Of a DNA stretch of 51,678 nt, positions 1 through 6,853 are shown in pieces. Numbering within the stretch: position 1 is the first letter of the stretch; each line of letters opens with the position of its first letter. Below the pieces are notes generated by a model. It worked only from the letters and a program-made list of their open reading frames with translations. It had not been told where the DNA came from and searched no databases. The translations under genes and the position numbers were made by a program. Location of the stretch: positions 1-51,678 of the forward strand of contig JAEWUD010000017.1 in NCBI GenBank assembly GCA_023397475.1, read 5' to 3'. The stretch is from Bacillota bacterium (GTDB lineage Bacteria; Bacillota; Clostridia; Saccharofermentanales; Saccharofermentanaceae).

Positions 1-115
1 CGCTCGCCTGATTAACAAGGCCTGCACACATTGTTTGATGTATGGTTCGCAGCAAAACAAGAAAATTCTGGACGACGCACTTGCGCGGTATGTCATTGAA
101 CAAGAGCAGATTTGA
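1..115 (+). CDS. 3' end of an unrecognised ORF cut by the left edge
   Basis: A reading frame is open from the window edge (frame starting at base 2) and ends with TGA at 113-115, giving 37 visible residues that end in ALARYVIEQEQI. It contains a CxxC pair (KACTHCLMYG). A good intrinsic terminator follows at once, which supports a real gene end. The C-terminus resembles no family I can name; a recombinase, transposon or plasmid-type protein is possible given the AT-rich surroundings, but that is a guess. It is the only plus-strand gene in the left 9 kb. Confidence 0.4.
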   Translation, partial: ARLINKACTHCLMYGSQQNKKILDDALARYVIEQEQI

Positions 116-118
116 TGA

Positions 119-146
119 AGGAAGGCGATCTCCGGATCGCTTTCTT
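119..146 (+). terminator. Intrinsic terminator after the edge ORF
   Basis: A 12-bp stem (two G-U pairs) with the core GCGATC (125-130), loop TCCG and GATCGC (135-140) ends in a T-rich tract CTTTCTTC. It starts four bases after the stop codon of the truncated ORF. The A-rich left arm means it could also act weakly on the other strand. Confidence 0.6.
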
Positions 147-279
147 CATGCTATACTATGGACAATGTTATCGGCAAATGACGGACATTTTATCTCGGCA
201 ATTCTTGGACAAAGTCCGTCGGCACAAGCAATTATGAAAACCACACAAAACTATTTCATCGTTTTCTCCTTTATAAAAT

Positions 280-354
280 TCAGCTCCACAAACTAAATAT
301 TCCACGTGCAGGGTCTGCCTGTTTAAACTCGCCTCCACACTCCAAGCAATTCAT
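280..354 (-). CDS. 24-codon ORF with zinc-ribbon-like N-terminus, probably a fragment
   Basis: An ATG at 354-352 begins MNCLECGGEFKQ and the frame closes after 24 codons at 280. The CxxCGG motif right after the start is typical of zinc-ribbon proteins, but the second half of such a domain is missing, so this looks like a decayed gene start or a chance ORF. A short AGG lies just before the ATG. It is downstream of the small membrane-protein gene on the same strand. Confidence 0.2.
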   Translation of the reverse strand: MNCLECGGEFKQADPARGIFSLWS

Positions 355-425
355 CCTGATTAATAGACCGTGTGTATCTATCAAGCATTAAAAAATGTCC
401 TCAATTGTAACTGTCTTTAAGATTA

Positions 426-734
426 CTATTCAGATTCATCTTGGTCAGCAGCTTTCATTCCTTGAATCAAAATATTCTCAGCTTCGGCAGCCTCATCGGC
501 AGCTTTTTTGCATTTTGTTTTCTTTGTGAACTTGTATTCTTTATATTTTTGAAATCCAACGGTTCCAAGTATGCCAAGTCCCAAGGCTCCGAAAATAACA
601 GGAATCATTTTAACTTTTCCTGCCCTTACTCCTTCCTGGAAGGACCTGTTTTTTACAATAGCCATAAATTTTTCGGGGCCGCCAAAATTGCTAGCCAGTT
701 TTGCGAGTTTAGCATATGGCCATTCTGCCGACAT
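426..734 (-). CDS. Small single-span membrane protein, unknown function
   Basis: 102 residues starting MSAEWPYAKLAKL. This start is chosen because AAAGGAGGG lies 7 bases upstream, although the frame extends further. It has an amphipathic N-terminus, one hydrophobic segment at about residues 45-62 (MIPVIFGALGLGILGTVGF), a Lys-rich stretch (KYKEYKFTKKTKCKK) and an acidic end rich in Ala and Glu, so it is probably anchored with one helix. It is read together with the XRE gene: its ribosome binding site lies in the last codons of that gene and only one base separates stop and start. Pairing of a regulator with a small membrane protein suggests a functional couple (perhaps toxin, immunity or plasmid type), but no family is recognised. 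Confidence 0.6.
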   Translation of the reverse strand: MSAEWPYAKLAKLASNFGGPEKFMAIVKNRSFQEGVRAGKVKMIPVIFGALGLGILGTVGFQKYKEYKFTKKTKCKKAADEAAEAENILIQGMKAADQDESE

Positions 735-735
735 T

Positions 736-1242
736 CTATTTCCCTCCTTTATTATTGTCCCTGTTCTTATCACTGTCAGTAGCCATTAATTCTACCAACC
801 ATTTTGGCGCATTCAGAACCATAGAAGCGGCACCGCTTACGCCACCAGTTGCATATCCTATCGCACCAAGTATCGCTGACACTCCTATTAAGATTGCTGC
901 ATTGCCATCCTTCTTATTTGTATTTGTAGAGACAGCATCCACTGCTTCGCTAACTCTAGTTGCTAGTTCATCAGGCAATTCATCATCGTCTATCAGAATT
1001 TGAACTAACTTGCTAAGAGTCTCATTACGGCTTGATTCGATCTCGTAATCCAGCACTGCACGGATAGCGATATATTGTGTTTTCGTCATAGAAGTAGTGC
1101 TACTTTTTTCGAGGTTACTGATTGTCTGTCTTGTAACACCAATACGATCACCCAGATTCTCAGCAGTCCAACCTGCGACTTTGCGAATTACAAATAGGTT
1201 TTTTTGTAGTTTCGATATTTTTCCTTCATCATATATGTTCAT
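736..1242 (-). CDS. XRE-family HTH regulator with hydrophobic C-terminal part
   Basis: 168 residues from ATG at 1242, which has AGGAG 8 bases upstream; the frame extends 16 codons further without a site. Residues 8-60 form an XRE/Cro-type helix-turn-helix (IRKVAGWTAENLGDRIGVTRQTISNLEK). The middle is acidic (LIDDDELPDELATRVSEAV), and residues about 112-140 are hydrophobic and Gly/Ala-rich (AILIGVSAILGAIGYATGG), so the regulator may be membrane associated. It probably represses its own two-gene operon through direct repeats at 1293-1316. Base composition is more AT-rich than the housekeeping genes to the right, consistent with acquired DNA. Confidence 0.75.
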   Translation of the reverse strand: MNIYDEGKISKLQKNLFVIRKVAGWTAENLGDRIGVTRQTISNLEKSSTTSMTKTQYIAIRAVLDYEIESSRNETLSKLVQILIDDDELPDELATRVSEAVDAVSTNTNKKDGNAAILIGVSAILGAIGYATGGVSGAASMVLNAPKWLVELMATDSDKNRDNNKGGK

Positions 1243-1261
1243 CACATCATCTCCTACAAAT

Positions 1262-1290
1262 AAGATAGCACTTCGCAATTTAAACGTCAA
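1262..1290 (-). promoter_or_regulatory. Promoter of the XRE/membrane-protein operon
   Basis: On the minus strand, TTGACG (1290-1285), a 17-base spacer and TATCTT (1267-1262) lie about 20 bases before the XRE start codon. The direct repeats at 1293-1316 adjoin the -35 box. Confidence 0.7.
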
Positions 1291-1292
1291 TA

Positions 1293-1316
1293 TTTTACGG
1301 TAATTCTTTTACGGTA
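1293..1316. promoter_or_regulatory. Direct-repeat operator candidate TTTTACGGTA x2
   Basis: Two perfect 10-bp copies of TTTTACGGTA start at 1293 and 1307, a period of 14 bp. They lie immediately upstream of the -35 box of the XRE gene and six bases before a plus-strand TTGACA (1322-1327). A likely binding site for the XRE protein, by position. Confidence 0.5.
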
Positions 1317-1877
1317 TATTTTTGACATGTTATTATGTATATCAACTACAGATAAAAGAAATACCAGGCTTTTCGTAGTGCTCTCTGATCTGAACCCTTT
1401 TCGTGTTCAAGGCTCCCATAATACTAGTCTTTACGAGCTATTGTCGGATCATACCGGCCAGTATTTTCCGAACCAATTCAATCCATGTTGCTGTCTTTCC
1501 ATTTATATTATCGGATTCAGCTTACTTCTCAAGGTCGTTTACAAATAACTTGCCTCAACATATACTTGGTCACGGAAATTGAAGTCGTCTATTTCGATTA
1601 AAGTTAAATTCCTAATACGTGCGTAAAAAATCATTTGCCATCCAAATACGAACTATTTGACATTGTATAGATAGATCTTTACACATTCGATACAGAGTCG
1701 ACTTCTAGATATTCTTGGCGCACAGAGATAAATACGACCATAAAAACGCGGGTTCATCAAAACAAAACATGCGAATCTCACGCTCAGATCTACCTATTCC
1801 ATAAAATCATTAACAGTTCATTCGTTTTGCCATACATTAAAACATTATAGACAGCCTCCTCGCTGATCCTGGGTGTA
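1317..1877. other. AT-rich stretch with no supported gene
   Basis: A plus-strand frame at 1327-1548 has no ribosome binding site and low-quality composition, and short minus-strand frames here lack starts. One closed minus-strand frame ending in KILAGMIRQ near 1441 could be a gene remnant. I see no gene, RNA or mobile-element end that I can support. Confidence 0.4.
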
Positions 1878-1947
1878 GTAAAAACTCGTTTCCGTCGCAG
1901 GTCCTCGGGCACGCCCTGCGGATTGCTCCTGAGAACGAGTCTTTTAC
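1878..1947. repeat. Nested inverted repeat, about 70 bp
   Basis: Outer arms GTAAAAACTCGTT (1878-1890) and AACGAGTCTTTTAC (1934-1947) are complementary with one bulge. Inside is a second hairpin CGCAGG (1896-1901) and CCTGCG (1915-1920). It has no T-tract in the expected place and sits where AT-rich DNA meets the GC-richer background. It could be a small non-autonomous element, an RNA or a recombination site. Confidence 0.5.
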
Positions 1948-2087
1948 GCCTGAAAAGCACTCACATAGTTGGAAGGAAATCAATGTCATATACACGAAAC
2001 TGCTTTGGATTACGCCAACGGGCGGAAAGAAAATAACTATAGTCCGCCCCGCTCAGCGGAGCTTTAGCTCCGCCTACAAAGCGAGAA

Positions 2088-2160
2088 CCCCCTTGCTGCG
2101 CCGGAGTTCCGCAGGAGCCCAAAGGGCTCCGAGGACTGTCTGAACGCCGCAGCAAGGGGG
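2088..2160. repeat. Long nested hairpin directly 3' of tRNA-Leu
   Basis: Thirteen perfectly paired bases, CCCCCTTGCTGCG (2088-2100) and CGCAGCAAGGGGG (2148-2160), enclose a perfect inner hairpin GGAGCCC-AAA-GGGCTCC (2114-2130). It begins 10 bases after the encoded CCA end of the tRNA. A further hairpin CGGAGC-TTTA-GCTCCG lies at 2057-2072. None has a clear T-tract, so termination of the tRNA transcript is possible but not typical. Confidence 0.6.
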
Positions 2161-2169
2161 ATCGAGCGC

Positions 2170-2252
2170 TGGTGCGGATGACAGGACTTGAACCTGCACT
2201 CTCGCGAACTGGAACCTAAATCCAGCGTGTCTGCCAATTCCACCACATCCGC
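2170..2252 (-). tRNA. tRNA-Leu (anticodon UAG)
   Basis: The minus strand folds as a class II tRNA: acceptor arm GCGGATG pairs with CATCCGC, discriminator A, and CCA is encoded (2172-2170). The anticodon stem CTGGA/TCCAG holds the loop TTTAGGT, giving anticodon TAG for CUN leucine codons. The T arm is CAGG-TTCAAGT-CCTG, and a short extra arm is present as expected for leucine. It lies 79 bases downstream of lepA with its own promoter. Confidence 0.96.
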
Positions 2253-2265
2253 ATTTCGAGCCTAT

Positions 2266-2295
2266 ATAGTATCACGTTGCCTTGTTGTGAGGCAA
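2266..2295 (-). promoter_or_regulatory. Promoter of tRNA-Leu
   Basis: On the minus strand TTGCCT (2295-2290) is followed after 18 bases by TACTAT (2271-2266), which has a TG one base upstream (extended -10). The tRNA begins 14 bases after the -10 box. The -35 box is part of the small palindrome TTGCCT-CACAACA-AGGCAA. Confidence 0.55.
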
Positions 2296-2331
2296 GCGGG
2301 CATAGAGGCTCAGGGAGAGTTTATTCGTTGA

Positions 2332-4137
2332 TTATTCGTCGAGACGAAGGACGCTCATGAAGGCTTCCTGCGGGACTTCGACACTGCCGAATTGACGCAT
2401 GCGCTTCTTGCCTTCTTTTTGCTTCTCGAGGAGTTTCTTCTTTCGTGTGATATCGCCGCCGTAACACTTGGCAATAACGTCCTTGCGGAAGGCTTTGATC
2501 GTCTCGCGAGCGATGATTTTGCCGCCGATGCAGGCTTGGATCGGGATCTCAAAGTTCTGTCTCGGGATGTTGTCCTTAAGCTTCTCGGCCATGCGACGGC
2601 CGCGGGAGTAGGACTTTTCGCGATGGACGATGAAGGAGAGCGCATCGATGACGTCGCCGTTCAGCATGATGTCGAGCTTCACGAGATCGGATTTCTCGTA
2701 TCCGTCAATCTCGTAATCGAGGGAGGCGTAACCGCGTGTCTTGGACTTCAGCGCATCGAAGAAGTCGTAGATGATCTCATTCAGGGGCATACGATAATGA
2801 AGCACGACGCGGAGCTCGTCCATGAATTCCATGTTAATGTAAGTTCCGCGGCGCTCTTGACAAAGTTCCATGATGTTGCCGACATAGTCCTTGGGAGTCA
2901 TGATCGTACACTTGACCATCGGCTCTTCGATCCAGTCGATCTGGGATGGATCGGGCAGATTGGTCGGATTGTCCATTCTGAGTTCCTCGCCTGTTATGGT
3001 GAAGACTCTGTACACGACGGAAGGAGCTGTCGTGATGAGGTCGAGATTGAACTCGCGCTCAAGGCGCTCCTGGACGACTTCGTAGTGCAGAAGGCCCAAG
3101 AAGCCGCAACGGAAGCCGAATCCGAGAGCGATGGATGTCTCCGGTTCAAAGGAGAGGGCTGCGTCGTTGAGGCGAAGCTTTTCGAGCGCGTCACGAAGGT
3201 CCGGGTACTTCGCGCCGTCGGTCGGATAGACGCCGCAATAGACCATTTGCTGGATCTTCTTGTATCCGGGAAGCGGCTCGGGCGTGGGGTTATCGACGAG
3301 GGTTACCGTATCGCCGGGGGATGTGTCCGCGACCGTCTTAATCGAGGCACAGATATAGCCGACCTCGCCCGCAAGGAGCTCATTGGTCGGGACGAATTCG
3401 CCGGGATGGAAGATACCGATCTCGACGACGGTGAACTCTTTGCCGGTGTGCATCAAGCGGATGCGATCACCCATCGCGACTCGGCCTTCCATGATGCGGA
3501 CATGAATGATGACGCCCTTGTAGGTGTCGTATTTGGAGTCGAAGATCAGGGCCTTAAGGGGCGCTGTCTCGTCGCCCTTTGGCGGAGGAAGATACTTGAC
3601 CACAGCCTCGAGAACATCGTTGATATTGAGTCCGCTCTTGGCGGAGATATGCGGGGCGTAGCTTGCGTCGAGTCCGATGACGTCCTCGATCTCCTTCTGG
3701 ACATGCTCCGGCTGCGCCGACGGCAGGTCGATCTTGTTGATGACGGGCAGAATCTCCAGGTTGGCGTCGAGAGCCAGGTACACGTTCGCAAGCGTCTGGG
3801 CTTCGATCCCTTGGGCCGCATCGACGACGAGTATCGCACCGTCGCAGGCCGCAAGGCTACGCGAGACTTCATAGTTGAAGTCGACGTGCCCGGGCGTGTC
3901 GATCAGATTGAAGAGATAGGTCTCGCCATCCGATGCGGTATAGTACATCCGCGTCGCCTGCGCCTTGATCGTGATTCCGCGCTCGCGCTCGATATCCATG
4001 TTGTCGAGGACCTGATCCTGCATCTCGCGACGCGTAAGTACACCTGTGTTCTCGATCAAACGGTCTGCCAGCGTCGACTTGCCGTGATCGATATGTGCAA
4101 TGATACAGAAGTTTCTGATTTTACTAAGTCTATCCAT
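2332..4137 (-). CDS. lepA: Elongation factor 4 (LepA), ribosome-associated GTPase
   Basis: 601 residues, the usual LepA length. It is a translational GTPase that back-translocates or remodels stalled ribosomes and affects initiation. The G1 loop is AHIDHGKS (14-21), G3 is DTPGHVDF and G4 is NKIDLP; the LepA-specific C-terminal domain ends KRMRQFGSVEVPQEAFMSVL. The start is at 4137 (MDRLSKIRNF), the conserved family N-terminus; a weak AGGATGAG lies about 15 bases upstream. It follows lepB by 24 bases and is probably the last gene of the rsmE-hisS-aspS-lepB-lepA string. Confidence 0.98.
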   Translation of the reverse strand: MDRLSKIRNFCIIAHIDHGKSTLADRLIENTGVLTRREMQDQVLDNMDIERERGITIKAQATRMYYTASDGETYLFNLIDTPGHVDFNYEVSRSLAACDGAILVVDAAQGIEAQTLANVYLALDANLEILPVINKIDLPSAQPEHVQKEIEDVIGLDASYAPHISAKSGLNINDVLEAVVKYLPPPKGDETAPLKALIFDSKYDTYKGVIIHVRIMEGRVAMGDRIRLMHTGKEFTVVEIGIFHPGEFVPTNELLAGEVGYICASIKTVADTSPGDTVTLVDNPTPEPLPGYKKIQQMVYCGVYPTDGAKYPDLRDALEKLRLNDAALSFEPETSIALGFGFRCGFLGLLHYEVVQERLEREFNLDLITTAPSVVYRVFTITGEELRMDNPTNLPDPSQIDWIEEPMVKCTIMTPKDYVGNIMELCQERRGTYINMEFMDELRVVLHYRMPLNEIIYDFFDALKSKTRGYASLDYEIDGYEKSDLVKLDIMLNGDVIDALSFIVHREKSYSRGRRMAEKLKDNIPRQNFEIPIQACIGGKIIARETIKAFRKDVIAKCYGGDITRKKKLLEKQKEGKKRMRQFGSVEVPQEAFMSVLRLDE

Positions 4138-4161
4138 CGGTTTATTTACTCATCCTGTCTA

Positions 4162-5073
4162 CTATTGAAATAGTTTGATATCGGAAAAAGGAAAAATCTT
4201 CAGGATAACGTGAGCCTTGATCTGATCCACGGTAAAGGGTCCCAGAATGCGACTGTCAAGGCTCGCGCCACGGTTATCGCCCAGGCAGTAATACTGGTTC
4301 GCTCCGAGAACGACTTCATCATAGCCCTTTGCGATGCTCTCCTCGTTCACATAGGTCGGGAGTCCTTCGGGAAGGTAATCTTCTGTTAAGACTGCTCCGT
4401 TAATATACACCGCGCCATCCTTAATCGTCACCGTATCGCCGGGAAGTCCCACGATTCGCTTGATCAATTTCTCCTGCTTATCGTATCCTTCCATCCCCGT
4501 AGCATTAATCGTCACGATGTCTCCGCGCTCATAGGCTGACGTATACGTTGTGATCATCTCGACGAATACCGCATCATGGTCATGTAGGGTCGGTGCCATT
4601 GACTCTCCGTATACGTCATTGCGTTGGATGACAAAGATGACAAGAAGTATACCGATGACGAGACCAAGGCTGATGAACCTCAGCGTATCGATCAGGGAAT
4701 ACAAGAAACCCTTCTCCTTCTTCTTACCCTCACTTGCGGTCTCCGACGGATCGGATCGCACGCGACGGATGACGACACTCGGTTCCTGTACCTCCTCTTC
4801 GGACGCGTCTACGACAATTTCCGGTTCATCAGGCAAATTGAGGATACGCTCTTCGACAGGTTCGGTTGCGATATCCTCCGATTCTGAAAGAGGATCAAAG
4901 CCGGCAGCGACCGGCAGAAAATCCTCGAAGGATTCCTCACCGTCATCGCTCTCCGCGACAAATGAAGGAAACTCGACTGCTGTATCGTCAGCCACAGTGT
5001 TCATCTCCGCCGGAGCCTCTGCCGGATTCTCTATGACCTCATCGTTATCAAGAGCATCGTTATCGTTGCGCAT
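4162..5073 (-). CDS. lepB: Type I signal peptidase with long acidic N-terminal extension
   Basis: 303 residues. It removes Sec signal peptides at the outer face of the membrane. The catalytic Ser158 is in GESMAPT and the general-base Lys205 is in KLIKRIVGLPGD; the box GDNRGASLDSR is also present. A single transmembrane helix (about 131-149) precedes the catalytic domain. Unusually, about 115 residues rich in Glu, Asp, Ser and Pro come before the helix, ending in a basic cluster GKKKEKG; Gram-positive family members normally have a very short cytoplasmic head. The start ATG 5073 lies one base after the aspS stop, with AGAGG upstream in aspS, so translation is probably coupled. Confidence 0.95.
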   Translation of the reverse strand: MRNDNDALDNDEVIENPAEAPAEMNTVADDTAVEFPSFVAESDDGEESFEDFLPVAAGFDPLSESEDIATEPVEERILNLPDEPEIVVDASEEEVQEPSVVIRRVRSDPSETASEGKKKEKGFLYSLIDTLRFISLGLVIGILLVIFVIQRNDVYGESMAPTLHDHDAVFVEMITTYTSAYERGDIVTINATGMEGYDKQEKLIKRIVGLPGDTVTIKDGAVYINGAVLTEDYLPEGLPTYVNEESIAKGYDEVVLGANQYYCLGDNRGASLDSRILGPFTVDQIKAHVILKIFPFSDIKLFQ

Positions 5074-5074
5074 C

Positions 5075-6853
5075 TTACTTATCCTCTGCGACCAGGGCAA
5101 TGCCCAATTCCACAAGCTGCTTGTCCGCCACGGGAGCCGGAGCCTCGGTCATGAGATCCGACGAGTTCTGTACCTTCGGGAAAGCGATAACGTCGCGAAT
5201 GCTCTTGCTTCCGCACAGGAGCATGACCAGGCGGTCGAGACCGATCGCGAGTCCGCCGTGCGGAGGTACACCATACGAGAACGCATCCAGAAGGAATCCG
5301 AATTGCTCGTAAGCCGCCTCTTCGGTGAACCCCAGAAGCGAGAACATCTTCTTCTGCAGTTCACGATCGTGAATACGAATGCTGCCGCCGCCAAGCTCGA
5401 CACCGTTCAGAACAACGTCGTAAGCCTTAGCGCGAATCTTTCCCGGATCCGTCGCCAAATATTCGAAGTCCTCGTCCATCGGGCTCGTAAAGGGATGATG
5501 CATCGCGACATAGCGACCCGCTTCCTCATCGTGTTCCAAGAGCGGAAACTCCGTAACCCAGAGGAGATTATACGCCTTCTCATCGATCAGCTTCAGCTTC
5601 TCCGCCACGGCACATCGAACGGCGCCGAGAGCGCTGAATACGACCTTATTGATATCGGATACGATCAAGATCAGATCCGACGCCGTCGCTCCGGTCTTCT
5701 CGGCAATCGCCGCGATCTGATCGCCATCGAGGAACTTGAGGAAGGAACCGCGTGCGGGTTCGGCGGGAACGAGCCATGCCATACCCTTCGCCTGATAGGT
5801 TTTCGCGACTTCGGTCAACGCATCGATCTCCTTGCGCGTCATGACGGCTCCGTCCGGAACCACGATCGCGCGAACGCTTCCGCCCTTGCTGAATGCCTCC
5901 TCGAAAACCGGGAAAGCAATCCCCCGGGCGATCTCGGAGATATCCATGAGTTCAAGACCGAAGCGCAGGTCAGGCTTGTCAGAGCCGAAGCGCTCCATCG
6001 CCTCACGCCAGGTCAGGCGGGGAAGCGGCAGAGAGATCTCATAATGCATGACATCCTTAAAGGCGCGCGCGAGGAAACCCTCCGTGACCGTGATCACGTC
6101 TTCGGCATCTACGAATGCCATCTCAAGGTCGATCTGTGTGAACTCCGGCTGACGGTCCGCACGCAGGTCCTCATCGCGAAAACACTTCGCGATCTGCATG
6201 TACCGGTCATATCCGGAAAGCATCAGAAGCTGCTTGAAAAGTTGCGGCGACTGCGGCAACGCGAAGAACGATCCGTTCTTCACACGGCTCGGGACAAGAT
6301 AATCTCTCGCACCCTCCGGTGTGCTCTTGCCGAGAATCGGTGTCTCAATATCGAGGAAACCCATCTCATCGAAGTAGTCGCGCGCACACTTGGCGAGTTC
6401 ATGGCGCAACATCAGATTGCGCTGAATGTCCGGCCGACGAAGATCGAGATAGCGGTACTTGAGGCGCAAAGCCTCGTTCGCGTTGACATTCTCCTCGATA
6501 TAGAAAGGAGGCGTCTGCGCTTCGGAAAGAATGCGAAGCTCCGTGATAAAGACCTCGATCTCCCCGGTCTTCATGTTCGGATTCGGGGCGGATCTGCGCT
6601 CGACCTTACCCTTGACGGCGAGAACATACTCTCCGCGAACGCGGGCAGCCTTCTCGATGACATCAGCAGGGCTCTCCGGTGTTACGACCAGCTGTACTTC
6701 ACCCGAACGGTCGCGCAGTGTCAGAAACGTGAGTCCGCCTAAGTCTCTGGACTTGTGACACCAGCCCATCAGCGTAACTTCCTGACCGATATTCTCCACC
6801 GTAAGTTCAGCGCACATACCGGTGCGCTTCATTCCCATAATTGTCTCCGCCAT
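5075..6853 (-). CDS. aspS: Aspartyl-tRNA synthetase
   Basis: 592 residues, normal for the bacterial type of AspRS (class II) with the GAD insertion domain. It charges tRNA-Asp. The N-terminal OB fold (GWCHKSRDLGGLTFLTLRDR) binds the anticodon; motif 2 is FRDEDLRADRQPEFTQID and motif 3 is GGLAIGLDRLVMLL near the C-terminus. ATG 6853 overlaps the hisS stop (TAATG) and has AGGAGG nine bases upstream; the frame extends nine codons further but without a better site. hisS-aspS is a classic Firmicutes pair. Confidence 0.98.
   Translation of the reverse strand: MAETIMGMKRTGMCAELTVENIGQEVTLMGWCHKSRDLGGLTFLTLRDRSGEVQLVVTPESPADVIEKAARVRGEYVLAVKGKVERRSAPNPNMKTGEIEVFITELRILSEAQTPPFYIEENVNANEALRLKYRYLDLRRPDIQRNLMLRHELAKCARDYFDEMGFLDIETPILGKSTPEGARDYLVPSRVKNGSFFALPQSPQLFKQLLMLSGYDRYMQIAKCFRDEDLRADRQPEFTQIDLEMAFVDAEDVITVTEGFLARAFKDVMHYEISLPLPRLTWREAMERFGSDKPDLRFGLELMDISEIARGIAFPVFEEAFSKGGSVRAIVVPDGAVMTRKEIDALTEVAKTYQAKGMAWLVPAEPARGSFLKFLDGDQIAAIAEKTGATASDLILIVSDINKVVFSALGAVRCAVAEKLKLIDEKAYNLLWVTEFPLLEHDEEAGRYVAMHHPFTSPMDEDFEYLATDPGKIRAKAYDVVLNGVELGGGSIRIHDRELQKKMFSLLGFTEEAAYEQFGFLLDAFSYGVPPHGGLAIGLDRLVMLLCGSKSIRDVIAFPKVQNSSDLMTEAPAPVADKQLVELGIALVAEDK

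Noticed and set aside
1327..1548. 73-codon plus-strand ORF in the AT-rich stretch
   Set aside because: No ribosome binding site, no recognisable sequence and only a partial promoter.
2170..2252. tRNA-Leu as attachment site of an integrated element on the left
   Set aside because: No copy of the tRNA 3' end was found in 1-2000 and no integrase is visible, so only the AT-rich composition supports it.
2392..4173. 593-codon plus-strand ORF
   Set aside because: It lies exactly opposite lepA, whose protein is unmistakable. A mirror of high-GC codon bias.
4550..6742. 730-codon plus-strand ORF
   Set aside because: It runs opposite lepB and aspS and shows no family features or start site.
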